Part shown: in pieces, positions 18,870 to 30,967 of the stretch | How the letters are laid out: each line of letters starts with the position of its first letter | Numbering within the stretch: position 1 is the first letter of the stretch | Assembly: GCA_020002185.1 (NCBI GenBank) | Contig: CM034534.1 | Location: forward strand, 39,404,168 to 39,468,167 | DNA length: 64,000 nucleotides | Direction of reading: 5' to 3' | Origin: Paraescarpia echinospica | Taxonomy: Eukaryota; Annelida; Polychaeta; Sabellida; Siboglinidae | Translations under genes and position numbers: made by a program | Notes under the pieces: generated by a model | The model's input: only the letters and a program-made list of their open reading frames with translations | The model's database searches: none | What the model was told of the DNA's origin: nothing

Positions 18870-20840
18870 TTTAAAAATTAAAAAAATTACTTAAAAGGTA
18901 CCTGGTCTGTAATTAACAACATCCTCATTAAATCAAAATAAAAAACGATTTTCCTGATAATTTTCAAATTAATGGAAACCTTATAAATGATAAATCCGCA
19001 ATAGCTAACCAATTGAACTTATATTTTGCAAATATTGAAATTAAACGATTATTCCACTCCAAAGATTATTTAAAGTTCCCATATATTAACATTCTTACAT
19101 TCGTGCCTATCAAAGTAGAAACTACCAGCAGAATAATTGATAGTGTCAAATCAAAATATAGCTACGGTAGAAATGGCCGTAAATGGAATCGATTACTGTT
19201 CCACTAGTTCACGAAATTATATTATACAAACTAGACTATTATAGTATTAAAGTTACTGCCTTAAGCCTTCTTAGAAGTTATTTTTAAATAGCAAACACTA
19301 ATGTTGATTTTTTACTTACTAAGTCCGAAACAATAGATATCAAAACTGGAGTCCCCCAGGGATCAATTATTGGACCCCTTTTATCTATCATTTATATAAA
19401 CGACATAGCCAATGCTACTACATTGTTCAATACAATCATATATGCTGATGCCACTACCTTAACTAGCAATCTGCTTTTAATGATATAAAGTATAGAAACA
19501 TCAGTCAAAATATAAACAATGAAATAAGCAAAGTAGCAACATGGTTGCAAATTAATAAATTCTAACTTAATGTTAAAAAACAAAACTTATGATATACCAT
19601 ACCCTTTTAAAAAGATAACTATACCCAAAATGTTGATGAATGGTACTGAATTATATATGGTTGATGATTTTTATTTTAGGTCTTGCTATTAACAAACACA
19701 AGTGTTGGGAAAATCATGTAAATAGAATAGCTAACGAAATCTTAGACTATTGAGATTTTTAATAATTAAAACACATTCTAGCTTATAACAGTTTACTCAA
19801 AATGTATAATGCTTTAATCTTATCTCATCTCAACTACGCAATACTAGCATGGGGATGCCACACAAATCGTTTACAAAAACTTCAGAAGAAATCTCTTAGA
19901 ACTATAACATCTTGTAAATATAATTTACACATACCAATTCAATTCAAATGCCTTGATTGTCCCTCGTGGGGAAATTATCTTGTGGTGTTCGCTATTAAGA
20001 AAGCAATAAATAAACATGTGTAACTGAGAACACTGACCACACTGACCACACAGACACACACCATTGATCTATATATAAAGACCCACCCCATTTTCAAGAA
20101 CATGGGTCTTTTAAAACTGGATGGTATTTTAAAACTCCAACAATTAAAAGTCTATTTTTAAAATGTAAATACAAAAATATACCACAACAGTTTACTTTAA
20201 TCAGAGCTTCCAAGTCTCCCGATTTGGCGGGAGATCTCCCGAATTTTGACAGAATCTAGAAAATTCCCCCCGATCTCCCGAATTAGAATACAAATCTCGA
20301 TTTTATTCGAAAACTTAAAAAAACTGCACTGCAGCCCACGAATGTCTTGCTGACGTGCGAAATCAATGTTTCCTCTGCATGCTGCCAGTTGCAGATGTCG
20401 CCAGGTTTGTTGGAGTCGGTTGGAAAGGCGATTCGCCTTTACAACACTATGTTGCAGAAGCAATAAAGTGACGATTGCATGGCGATCACAGTGTTTTGTT
20501 TGTCTCATTTTTCATGTTTTGCACTATACATCTACATTTTTTAATGTTGTAGGTTTTGCTGGTATGTGTGTGTTTCAGTTTAGGAGGCTTTCGATAAGCG
20601 TTCCCTTTTTTACAAATCACCAATAAAATCTCCCTATTGTGTTTTGATAATATAGAGAGATATCCCTATTTTGGGTTCATTCAACTTGGAAGCTCTATTT
20701 AATACTAAGCCCATTGTGCATAATTCAAATATTCATAATCATAGTACTAGAAACAGTAATAATATTTACATTAACGGGGTAAATTATCATTTTTGCCACT
20801 AATTGCATTAAACACTCAATTATTCACTGTGTTAACCCTT
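18870..20840 (+). mobile_element. Decayed LINE (Jockey/CR1-like RT) with a MITE inside
   Basis: Degraded reading frames keep the order of a LINE RT: FNLYFANIEIKRLF, FVPIKVETTSRIIDSVKSKY, GVPQGSIIGPLL, YINDI, YADATTL (YADD motif changed), ISKVATWLQINKF, and ALILSHLNYAILAWG. After the inserted MITE the frame resumes with HNSNIHNHSTRNSNNIYING, a typical C-terminal N-rich motif. Many stops and frameshifts. Confidence 0.8.
20202..20697. mobile_element. hAT-like MITE, 496 bp
   Basis: A perfect 13-bp terminal inverted repeat, AGAGCTTCCAAGT / ACTTGGAAGCTCT, lies one base inside each end. The left end starts CAGAG, as hAT elements often do. TTTAAT flanks both sides (20196-20201, 20698-20703). The left subterminal region has its own CTCCCG...CGGGAG palindrome. 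No transposase. It splits the LINE above. Confidence 0.82.
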
Positions 20841-23600
20841 CATTGGATGAATTATTTCAACTTTTCCAAATAAAAAAATTCTTCACCACCTATGTTATGA
20901 TGTTGTATCCAACAAACCATACACACACAAAATATATGAAATAAATATTTATATACACTAACTTAATATGGCAGCACTGATTTTGCATTTATTGTAGTTT
21001 TTTTTTCTTCAAATATAGCAATAGACCAAGCAAAAAGTATAAAACTAATACGTTGCCTCAGGGCAACAACGTCCAATAAACAATGTGCCATATGAACTCA
21101 GAACTAAGATTTATGCCAATTCTCTTAAAACATTTTCAATATGCTGTAAAAATACTTAATATGGAATTATGAAACTGAATGTTTTATCCCAAACTGTTTG
21201 TAGTAACTGAAAATAAGATAAACCCTCCAACGTAAACGGTTTGTAAAGTTTGTATGTTGTTTAGTTATGACTATTATCACTATACAGAACGAATCACCAT
21301 TACAGTGTTTTCCAACATAAGACAATTGCATTTTATACTGTTAGTATTTTTAAAAGATTTTAAAGTTAAGTATTTGTGTTTTTAATTAATATTAGTAGAG
21401 CTATTAAAACAGTTGATAGGTATTAATTGGTATTATTGGCTAACTATTTATGTTTTTAAAATAAAGTTTAATATCGTTTAAATATTGAATAAATGTCAAT
21501 TCTATTTTAACATTAGTGTGGTTTATATATTATTATTCTAGTGTATTATTTTGCTTGTTTGATGTTAATTAGTGTTAGCAGTTAGTTAATGTTAGTGAGT
21601 GAATGTTAAACAGTCAATTAATGCTTATTACTTATTAAATCATATTTAATACAATAATTATTTTATATTAAAACTTTGAATTAAAATTATACATTTAACA
21701 ACAGTGTAGCTCTTGTGTTTGCGGCATGCATAATGCCTTAATGACAGTCTCGCTCAAAACAGGAGTTATTATAGTTGCTGATGCTTCGCTGTCTTGTGAT
21801 CAGACTGGTTGCCGAATTCTGCACCGTCTGCGGGGCTTGTAGTCCATGAGCCAAGCCTGCAAATATTGAAATTGATTCTCAAATTGAGGGACTAATTCCC
21901 ACTATGATTTTAGTTACACCAATATCTGAGGCGTCCAAAATGGGTGATGGGCAATTCAGAAGCGTAGCTTATTACCTTTTTTAACGCCATCTTTAAACAT
22001 GGCTGCCATTTTCAAGCGGAAGTCAAGCTATTCAAAATTGAAGTCCTACAGCCAAATCTAGTGATTGGATCTTAAAGTTTAAAATAAAAGTTGTTCGTGA
22101 TAAAATTCCGAGTACGGTAATACTAATCTATTCTTTCAATTATCATTATCGGCAAAAATATAGGGGAAATGTCAAGGAAAACGGAAAAAAATGCATTTTT
22201 TCAAACTATTTTTTACTTCAATTTTTGTAATATTAAAAAACCATAAATTATACATTTTTACTTTCTTATATAATTAGCTACATTTATGTTATTTTAGATG
22301 TCGTCTGTACTGCTTCTATGTGTTGTCGGCACATCAAAATACAAACTTACCCCCATCCGTTGCCTATAAACGAGAACACTGTCTTACAAACTTCTTTCAA
22401 CTCTTACAGCAAAACGGTTTGGCATATTTGTATGCAATTATGTGTGAATATGTAAACATATATGTACTACGAAACAGAACAAGTAAATTGTGCATATGAT
22501 TTGTTTGCCTTCGAATATATAAATTCAATAAAATATGTAAATCAAGTTACAATGTATATGATCGGCAATTACGTATCGCTATGCACATAATCTGTTTTCA
22601 AACGTTTGACCCTAGAACATGGCCCAATAATACCCTTAAGGGTGTTGCCGCAGTAATACACTTTAATCGAGCGTGCATATGCTGGAATAGGTTAACGTTT
22701 TCTTGTTAGACGGCTTGATCGAACCGTGAAAGCCAAACTTTCAGATATTAATCTACGACCTCTACAATATGATGTGAGATCCATATATTTAAAATACCAA
22801 ATACATCTAACGTTTCTCACCTTTTATGGGGTAAATCAGTTGTGCGGAAAGTATAACGTAATGAGCGCGTAATACTTAACAATCGTACGTATTATGCGCA
22901 CGCGGAAAATAGACTGCGTAATGGATTGGCGTCATGAAGTAGACGCTGGCGCAATATGCTTTTGACTATCCTCATGCCAGTAGCATAGCAATATGAACAT
23001 TATTTGATAATTCTACACTATCACGACTAAGGGTTTTCGATGGACGTGAATTCCACATTATCTCCGACCTTCTTCATTGTGAACAAATAACGAGCAGATA
23101 CCTATCTGCAAGCTCGGTATGTTTTTTATGTAACGGTGCATTGTGCTTTCTAACATTTGGTAAATATTACTATCACAATTCTTAATTACCAAGGCATCTC
23201 GTCAGGTGTCTGGCATTTTTGCCAGTACATTTTAATCGCCGTTTATGCATGTGCATCCGTCCAGCTGTTACACTAGGTAACTAGGCTTAACTTCTAGTTA
23301 ACTAAAATATATTCCAAGAAATCGTGTATGTAAATACAGAGAGAATGCCTCGAATTATTTCGAAGCAGCGGTAATGGTATTTCGAACTGACAAACTAATT
23401 GTGTTACTATTCCGCCATCTCTACATACATTTCTTCGGGTCTTCCTCAGTGCAAGTGAGGGCTGATCTGCTCGCGTTAACAGGTTGACATGGCCAATAAC
23501 CCAGGATGTTATTACTGCTGTGAATGTTGCTGCTGTGAAAACATTTAAACACGTGTTACTTCTGTAAATAACCAACACTTTCACAGGTAAGATTGGGGTA
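20841..23600. other. Intergenic, AT-rich, nothing recognised
   Basis: Mostly very AT-rich. A more complex stretch at 21720-22060 did not match any family I know. Confidence 0.45.
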
Positions 23601-23819
23601 ATCAAAATCCTGAAGCCTCTCGGATATGGGTGCTGTTATTTGGCGCTGGACGATTTTGACACAGAGCTGTGCATTGATCAACTGTCAAGTATTGACAGTA
23701 ATTACGTTCCACATCCTTCCAAATAGACCTCATTGTTGTACCAACAGTGTTGGCGTTCGACAACATCAACAGGCCTCGCTGATTGGGGGAGGAACATCAC
23801 ATCGAGTCAATGGCATTGT

Positions 23820-25880
23820 TCTCCACCCAATGTTGTCGACGTGCATGCCGCATCAGAGAACTTTTTGCTAAAACAGACAGGAAGCGATCAATCCAGCTAA
23901 CCTAGAAATTGCTTCCAGTGTATAGTGTTGGGAAAAGAGAAGACCCACCTACATTCAAAACAGCTGATGTATCTGAACCTCTTGCAGATGCAGCATCATC
24001 AGCACAACGGAGTGTAATCACCTGTGGATGTTAACTCGTTTGCTGGAACCGTCCGATCAGAAACACGTTGAGCTGGAAAATGTTGCGGGCTACTTACGCA
24101 ATATCAGTCAACATGTGACACTGTCCAAACAATTTTACGCAACGCCTTGGTCATAATGTCCTCCTTCAGCTTAAAAACGCCGCACAGTTGTGCTCTGTTC
24201 GCAAAGACCACTATAATAACGTCGAAGCTTCCCAGCCACTAACGGAAAATTGTTCTCATGGTGGGCAATTTCCGTATGAAGCTTTGATGGACTCGCATGG
24301 AAAGGAGTCCAAGAATGGGTGGATCATCCTGACGATTGTCCCAAATTTAAGAATACCTGTCACATACTGCAGAGTATTCGTATGATACGACACCTGTCAC
24401 GCAACTCTTGTTGCTGCCGTGTTTTTATGTGCAAAGATCCTGGAATTGTTCGTGGCCTGTCTGGGTGTTCTCTGTGTTAACATCGTGGCCATCTGACACC
24501 GTTCTGGATGACATACATCTGCATGGTGGCAGGGAGGGCAATTTACTTGGCATGCATTAACAAAAGTTATTCTCTTGTGCATCACTGAGGGCAAGGTGAA
24601 CTACATGTGTATTATGCACTGGTGACACTGGTTGAAAAAACAGTGTCCAGTGACGTACTAAATATTTCCTACGAGGTTACTTTTCCGTATAATTCAGACG
24701 AGCAACCCACAAAATTACAAAAGAAATGTTCAACAAGGAAATACAATTGCAGGAGGTTCAAAAGGCTGATAATTCACTGCAACATTATAGTAGCATATGT
24801 AGAAGCATACGGACATCGGCGTCCGAAGGTGACGTGGCTGCATCTGACGGACTGGACCGTTACATGCCTCTCTCGTAAGTTTGAAGCATTCCTCTTCATA
24901 AGTGATGAAAATGATACGACGATCCAGTTTCACCCTTTTCTATTCCTCTTTCCATGACTCCGCTAAAAGCTTGGTGAGCTTAATTTTGGTGTCACTGCAC
25001 GCCGACAAACGTCTGAATTTTTTGTATGGCCTGGACTTGTTTCTTGAATGTAACAATCTCCTGTGATCCGTAGTTCACACGCTCAACGGACTTGATCGAC
25101 TGGTCTCAAATATCACATCAGTGAGATCGCGTCCTTGACCAGCGTGCAACGGTGACTAAAATATATAGTTAGATAACTCTTCAAAACAACGATATTCTCC
25201 GTTTAGCGTATGTATGAGAGCCTTTGCATTAATCAGTGTAGCACGTTGTTCGGGACCATCATCTGCTGGGTCCACCATACTTTCCAGGTGCAGTGCAAGA
25301 GCAGTTTCGCTTGTTTTATTCATGCTTCCGTCAATGTTTGCAACTGACCATGGCTACGGCCAAAGAGGATGGGACAACACAGTGTGCATCATTTTTGCAA
25401 TGCCATCTAAGAGCTGATTTTCTGATCGGACGGTTATAACAAACGAGTCAACACCCACATGTGGTTACTCCGCTGTGCTAGCTGTTAATATTTCATTTAC
25501 AAGAGGTCCAGAAAAATCAGCTTGTTTGACTGTAGATGGGCCTTCTCTTTTCTCAACGCTGTACACTGGAAGCTATCTTTCGCGGATAGTTGGATTGATT
25601 GCTTCTTGTCTGTTTTAGCAACAGTGAAAGTTGTCTGATGAGGCTTGCACTTCAACATCTTTAATTTATTGTAGGCTTACATTATACAATGATTGTCCAT
25701 GTGTGCTGAAGTAATTTTGTTTCAATTGGTTTGCCAGACATCGTTGTTCCTAGTCGGTTCTTACTGTCAGGTAAATGGCCAACTACCGGAAGCGGAACGA
25801 ACAATCCAGGCATCATTGAACTTTTGAAGTCACGTCAAACCGATGGAACTATTCAGAAGACCGAAAACAAGACTGTATTA
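23820..25880. mobile_element. Decayed, partly inverted transposon-type ORF
   Basis: On the minus strand, 25620-24730 holds remains of a protein: EKREGPSTVKQADFSGPL, SMNKTSETALALHLESMVDP, EQRATLINAKALIHTLNGEY, then ITYEEECFKLTREA. The TLI(D/N)xxALI...L.G pattern recalls a repetitive protein common in invertebrate genomes. The plus strand at 23820-24065 carries a diverged copy of the minus-strand segment 25670-25432 (shared AAACAGACARGAAGC), so the same piece occurs in both orientations. Boundaries and superfamily unknown. Confidence 0.6.
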
Positions 25881-27376
25881 TTGACATAACAGAATAAAGG
25901 TATCCAAATTAAAGAAAATTGATTAAATAATATAGATAACCAGAAAATTAGGGAAATGTAAATATATGTATAAAATATTTACACAATATGTTGTTGTTGT
26001 TACATAGAAGCGTCGTATTACAATAGCACCACTCAAAGATACCCATTCAAACTTGGAACATTTAATCTCCATATTCGTGATTGGCAATACTACTATTTAC
26101 ATCCACATTTCAGTAAAACGATATAACGACATATTTTGATCACACAACTTACATTCCGCAATAACCTAATTACAGACAAAAATTACAATGCAATACTAAA
26201 AAATAAGATAATATATATATATACAGTACATATATATATATATATATACATACATATAAATGCATATAGTTGAATAGTTTGAACGCAGTAAGATTATTGT
26301 TACTGTCATATTTGTTAAACTTCAGTTATACAAGAAAGACCAAGTGTTTCAATTCTGCATCACCGTTTGGACTATTTAAACAGTTGATCATAGTTCATAC
26401 ACAGCAAGAAACCCCTAAAATGATACCATGCAATACATCAAACCACTAATAGCTTAGACCCATTAGAATAAACCATGCCCGGATACCAGTCAATGGTAAG
26501 CTAACAACACGCGGGATATTGCATAATCAGAGAACACCAAGTCGCGTTCCGCATTAACGTTGCAAAACTTATTATCTGACGTCACACGTGGCATGCAATA
26601 AGATCGTCGTACCTCCAGGGGTTTGTTTTCATACGAACACCAACGTCTATACTTTGCATCATCGAGAATGACGCAAGAGGGTGCTACTTTTCATCTTCAA
26701 ATAAAATATGTTTCAACAATATACACGAGATTCAACACGGACCTTTGCAAGGCACAAGTGGCATTAATGAACATATATTGGTAAAAACATACGTTTCGTG
26801 CATTTATGATTCGAAAAATAGAAGTCACTAACCTGCCCTGCCCATATACTTTTAGACTTAGCGACGCATACCATTTGCCGATATGGAATTTGTGATAATG
26901 CGTAATTGCATGTTTGAAGGATCTGCCGTGGGTGATCAATATAATAATAACTGGTCCAGGTTGGTGTGCAGAGCCTCCACACCCACTCACTTCCATCATC
27001 AACAAGCACATTTCATCTCTGAAACATATGCACTATTTGGTCCCTATTTATCCACGTCAGTGTGATTTGATACCACTGCTATTGTGCTTGTGATAAAAAT
27101 CAACAGTATGCATTCACACACGTGGTAGATTCACATTTGTTAGAGTTCGTCTCCTGGATCGACAATGTAACTGAGCTGGAAATTCTACTCAGTCTTACGC
27201 TCGCGGAAGACGGTAAGAAGAACAGAGGCATAGACTATTACTGACAAATATGTGATTCCCGAAGGCGTATCAATGTTTCTTCTCTGAGACAAAACACAGA
27301 TACCAGTATTATATAGCCACAATACAAGGAGTGTTCTTATTTGTCCAAGCGGATACGTACGTCGACTGTGACGTCA
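25881..27376. other. Intergenic / NCKX 3' flank
   Basis: A TA microsatellite lies at about 26212-26250. The NCKX 3' UTR presumably starts at 27376 and runs left; its end was not identified. Confidence 0.5.
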
Positions 27377-27576
27377 TTAGTAATGTGACAAGCACGCGGC
27401 AGGGTTGAACTGTCCAAATATGTTGAGTTCATACAGCGAGGCGACGCAGTTGAAGAGGAGGTATACGATAAGCAGGACGACACCGTAGGACTTCGTCAGT
27501 CGCCAGCCGTTCACGTGTGTCGCCACGAGCAGGAAGACGACGGTAGACAGAAGGGTAAGTGATGAATATGTCAAAC
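27377..27576 (-). CDS. NCKX exon 11 (last membrane helices and stop)
   Basis: This 200-nt exon has a TTGTTTTAG acceptor and ends at TAA. It encodes [20 protein letters not shown], then [20 protein letters not shown], and a short tail ending CLSHY. The HxNxW motif between the two helices is typical of NCKX3/4 proteins. I could not identify a poly(A) signal downstream with confidence. Confidence 0.95.
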
Positions 27577-30500
27577 CTAAAACAACAAAGAGAACTATAT
27601 CACTTCATTCATATAGGAAAATACAAAGTGTAAAATATAGTGTAAAAATAACGACCCAAGTGTTTGTGTTAAATACAGTAAATCACTACGTACAGTAATA
27701 TACTATAGCAGGTTCTGGTAAATAATAAATGATGGTTAACATAAATTATAGTTAAGGTGAGCACGTTTGTGTACAAAAACAGTTACTGATGAGGGAAACT
27801 ATGTTCTGAGATTAGTGCCTTGTTTGAGGAGACAGTCGTCCTATTTCAATTAGTCTTGACATATCATTATAACATCCTTAAATATTCAATGATTTGACGC
27901 CCTCAGATTGATCAAAAGTATTGTCTTAACACAAAAACGACTGGTCGATGCAGATTTGGTTAAAATGTGTGAAGTCTTAGTGAAAATGAAAAGATGCGTG
28001 CAGTAGACAAACAGAATATCTGATGAGCTGAACAATACCAGAGGATGTTTAGCGTCACTATTGTTAGTACATAGCAGGTAACGATAAAAAGCAGAGAGAG
28101 AACGCAATGACATCAGTAGTTATTACGATTATTTTTTGGGAAGTGTTCACGTGTACTGAGTAAGTCCACTACGCCCATCACATATGTGTGAACGTAAAGA
28201 GATTGCATCTGATTGTTCACTTTTGTTTTGTTCCAGTAAACTTAATAAAGCCCATGCTCTACAAAATCCACACCATGTTGACTACCGGCGATCCATATTG
28301 GGAGTTTTCTGACTTAATTGTGTAAATGACCACATATCCGTTATGCTTTGTAAGCTTACCAGAACTGTACACCTGTACAGTGGTGTTGGGATTAACAACG
28401 ACAGTTTTTAGGAACCACGGCAGTCCCAGACACACGAGTATGTCAAACACATTGCTGCCAACGGCGTTTGATATAGCCATGTCCCCATAACCTGTAAATA
28501 TATGTAAAAGTGTAATTTCTCTTTCATTGTAACACAATTTATATAATAAATAAAGTGTATAGCATGAAATGTGAAACTTTATTTATATTAACACGGACGA
28601 ATCTGAATTAGTACTCATTTGAATACATATGTTTACTTAATATGTACACAAATAAGTAGGTATCATGCAGGCTTTGTTGACATGAAAGCAAGTCTTATTG
28701 TCATACGATTGCTGTTTTTGAACATGTAATATCCATAATGTTGTTGCATAAATGAAAACACAAATTGCAAGTTCACGTACATCCATAAAGGCAAGCAAGC
28801 CGATTGATTTAACTTCAGGTTGAAACAAACGTTCTCTGGCAAGACAACTTGTAATAAAGCTATCCTAAATCACCATTAAAGGATGGTCGCATAAGAATAA
28901 GTTGCCACAGTGGCTCCACCTATATCAATGCACAATGTCACTATTGTGGATATTAAAACAGTATGGTATTGGCTTTGGTTTTGAAAGCTATTTTGGGTCG
29001 CTCAAAATGTTACATGAAACACCACATATTGGCAGGGTTGGTGATGGTTTGAATTTATATGAAACACTATATGTTTGGACTTTGTGACGTTATGTGACCA
29101 CACCTACTTTAGCGGGAGAACGCACCATCCCTGACGACTAGAAGACTGGCAATGGCGTCAGGTACGCTGGTTCCGGCGGCAATCAGCGTCAGTGCCATCA
29201 CCGTGTCGGGGATGTTGAACGTATGACCTACAACACGACGTACACATCAACTCCATTACCGTGTCGGGGATATGGAACGTATGACCTAGAACACGACACA
29301 CACATCAACTACACAGACATCTACTTCTGGCACCACTCCACCCAACGAAGACATGGTAGTTACATATCAGCACCTGAAGAAAATATTTGTAGTTCTCTGA
29401 AGTCCTGAATACTACTAGAATGTGGAGCGGAGTAGTGCAGTGGTAAGAGCTTCGGACTCTCAACTGAGAGATCCCGGGTTCGAATCCTGTGTGGCGGTGC
29501 CGAACCTTGGGTTTACTCTACATTGCTTCAGTTCGCTCAGCTGTGTGAATGAGTACCTAGCAATAGACAGTGGTGGATATTTGTGTACGAATAATCTTCG
29601 CACATTAATTGCAGCGTGGCTGGATGCTTCCCAGAGAAGTCGAGATGGTGTTCGATTGAGCAGGTCTGCCAGGGAGTAAATTGTACGCGTTTTGAGTAGT
29701 CCTGAGGATTGGATACTGCGCTATATAAGAACTTACCTTTACTTTACTTTAGTCACTTTACCTTGGGACATAGCAAGACATAAACATTGGTGAAGCATTC
29801 AAACGATCTTGACAAATCTATACTTGAAGCCAACATGCCAACAAGTTAGTATGCGGTCCTCTCACAGCTGCATTGCTATCCCAGTCCATCTGATGGTAGC
29901 AATGAATGCACATTTACATAAAACTATCAACATGGCATTTATTCATGCAAACTTAAAGCAGAGTTAATTAAAACAAATATGTTGAAGCAACCGGCAAACA
30001 TATTGAAAACAAGTGTTATAATATCATTCATGTTAAAATATGTAATGCATAAAAAGTGAATTTGTGCAGTTGGTTAACTAAAAGAGTGTATAGTTATGTT
30101 AAAAACATCGAAATTTGATTCGATTGATTAACTAATGAAATTGTTAATAGCCTTATGTTACATGATAACATTTATGCAGAATTTCGACTGTGTGTTGTCA
30201 AAAATAATGTACTACTTTAGCTGATATTTCAGTAAGACTAAAAAAAGCATTTGCAAAAATAGATGACATGTCGTAGTTGTTACTAGACATGTTTTGTTTT
30301 TAACTGTTTTGTAAAATAAAAACATTGGATTGAGAAAGGAATGTTAACATCATAAACCTACCTACGACTGTGATCATCCAGACCATGACATAGGAGAATA
30401 TACTAATCCAAATAATTGACATTATGAATGTCACAAAGAACCACTTCTTCCAGCGTGTGTGCCTGCAGTCAGGTATGGTGATGTACATGGCTAGCGTGAG

Positions 30501-30932
30501 TGGCAGTGCGAGGAGCCAGTACAGACGCTTGTACCACATCGTCGGCATCGTCAACACACAATCTTCATTCTCTTCATTGTTCAATATCTTAAATTTCTCA
30601 TCTGTAAAAGACCGGCTGACAATAATATAAAAATCAAGTATTATGTATTGTGAACAACGAAAGTCTTATCATGTGACATGATACAGAGAGCAATGATGAT
30701 TAATTTCACGGAGAAGTCGAGATTTTTTGGGTCACAGGAAGACAGTAAGACAGCAATACACCATGTGTAGCCATACAACATAACATACTTAAATTATGTA
30801 TTAAATTATTGTGTATAACAACGTATTATACGTATTGTTAAATAAACTTACGTTATTAACTAGTTACAGTTGCCATTGGATTAATTTGTATAACCCTATT
30901 TAATCTTGATGTAAGATACCTTTATGTGTGTA

Positions 30933-30967
<35 letters not shown>

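Noticed and set aside
26697..27065. Overlapping frames near the NCKX 3' end
   Set aside because: Open on both strands, no motif; likely 3' UTR or intergenic.
29423..29500. tRNA gene
   Set aside because: A and B boxes are present but the cloverleaf is poor, and the same body follows in other copies; it is a SINE head.
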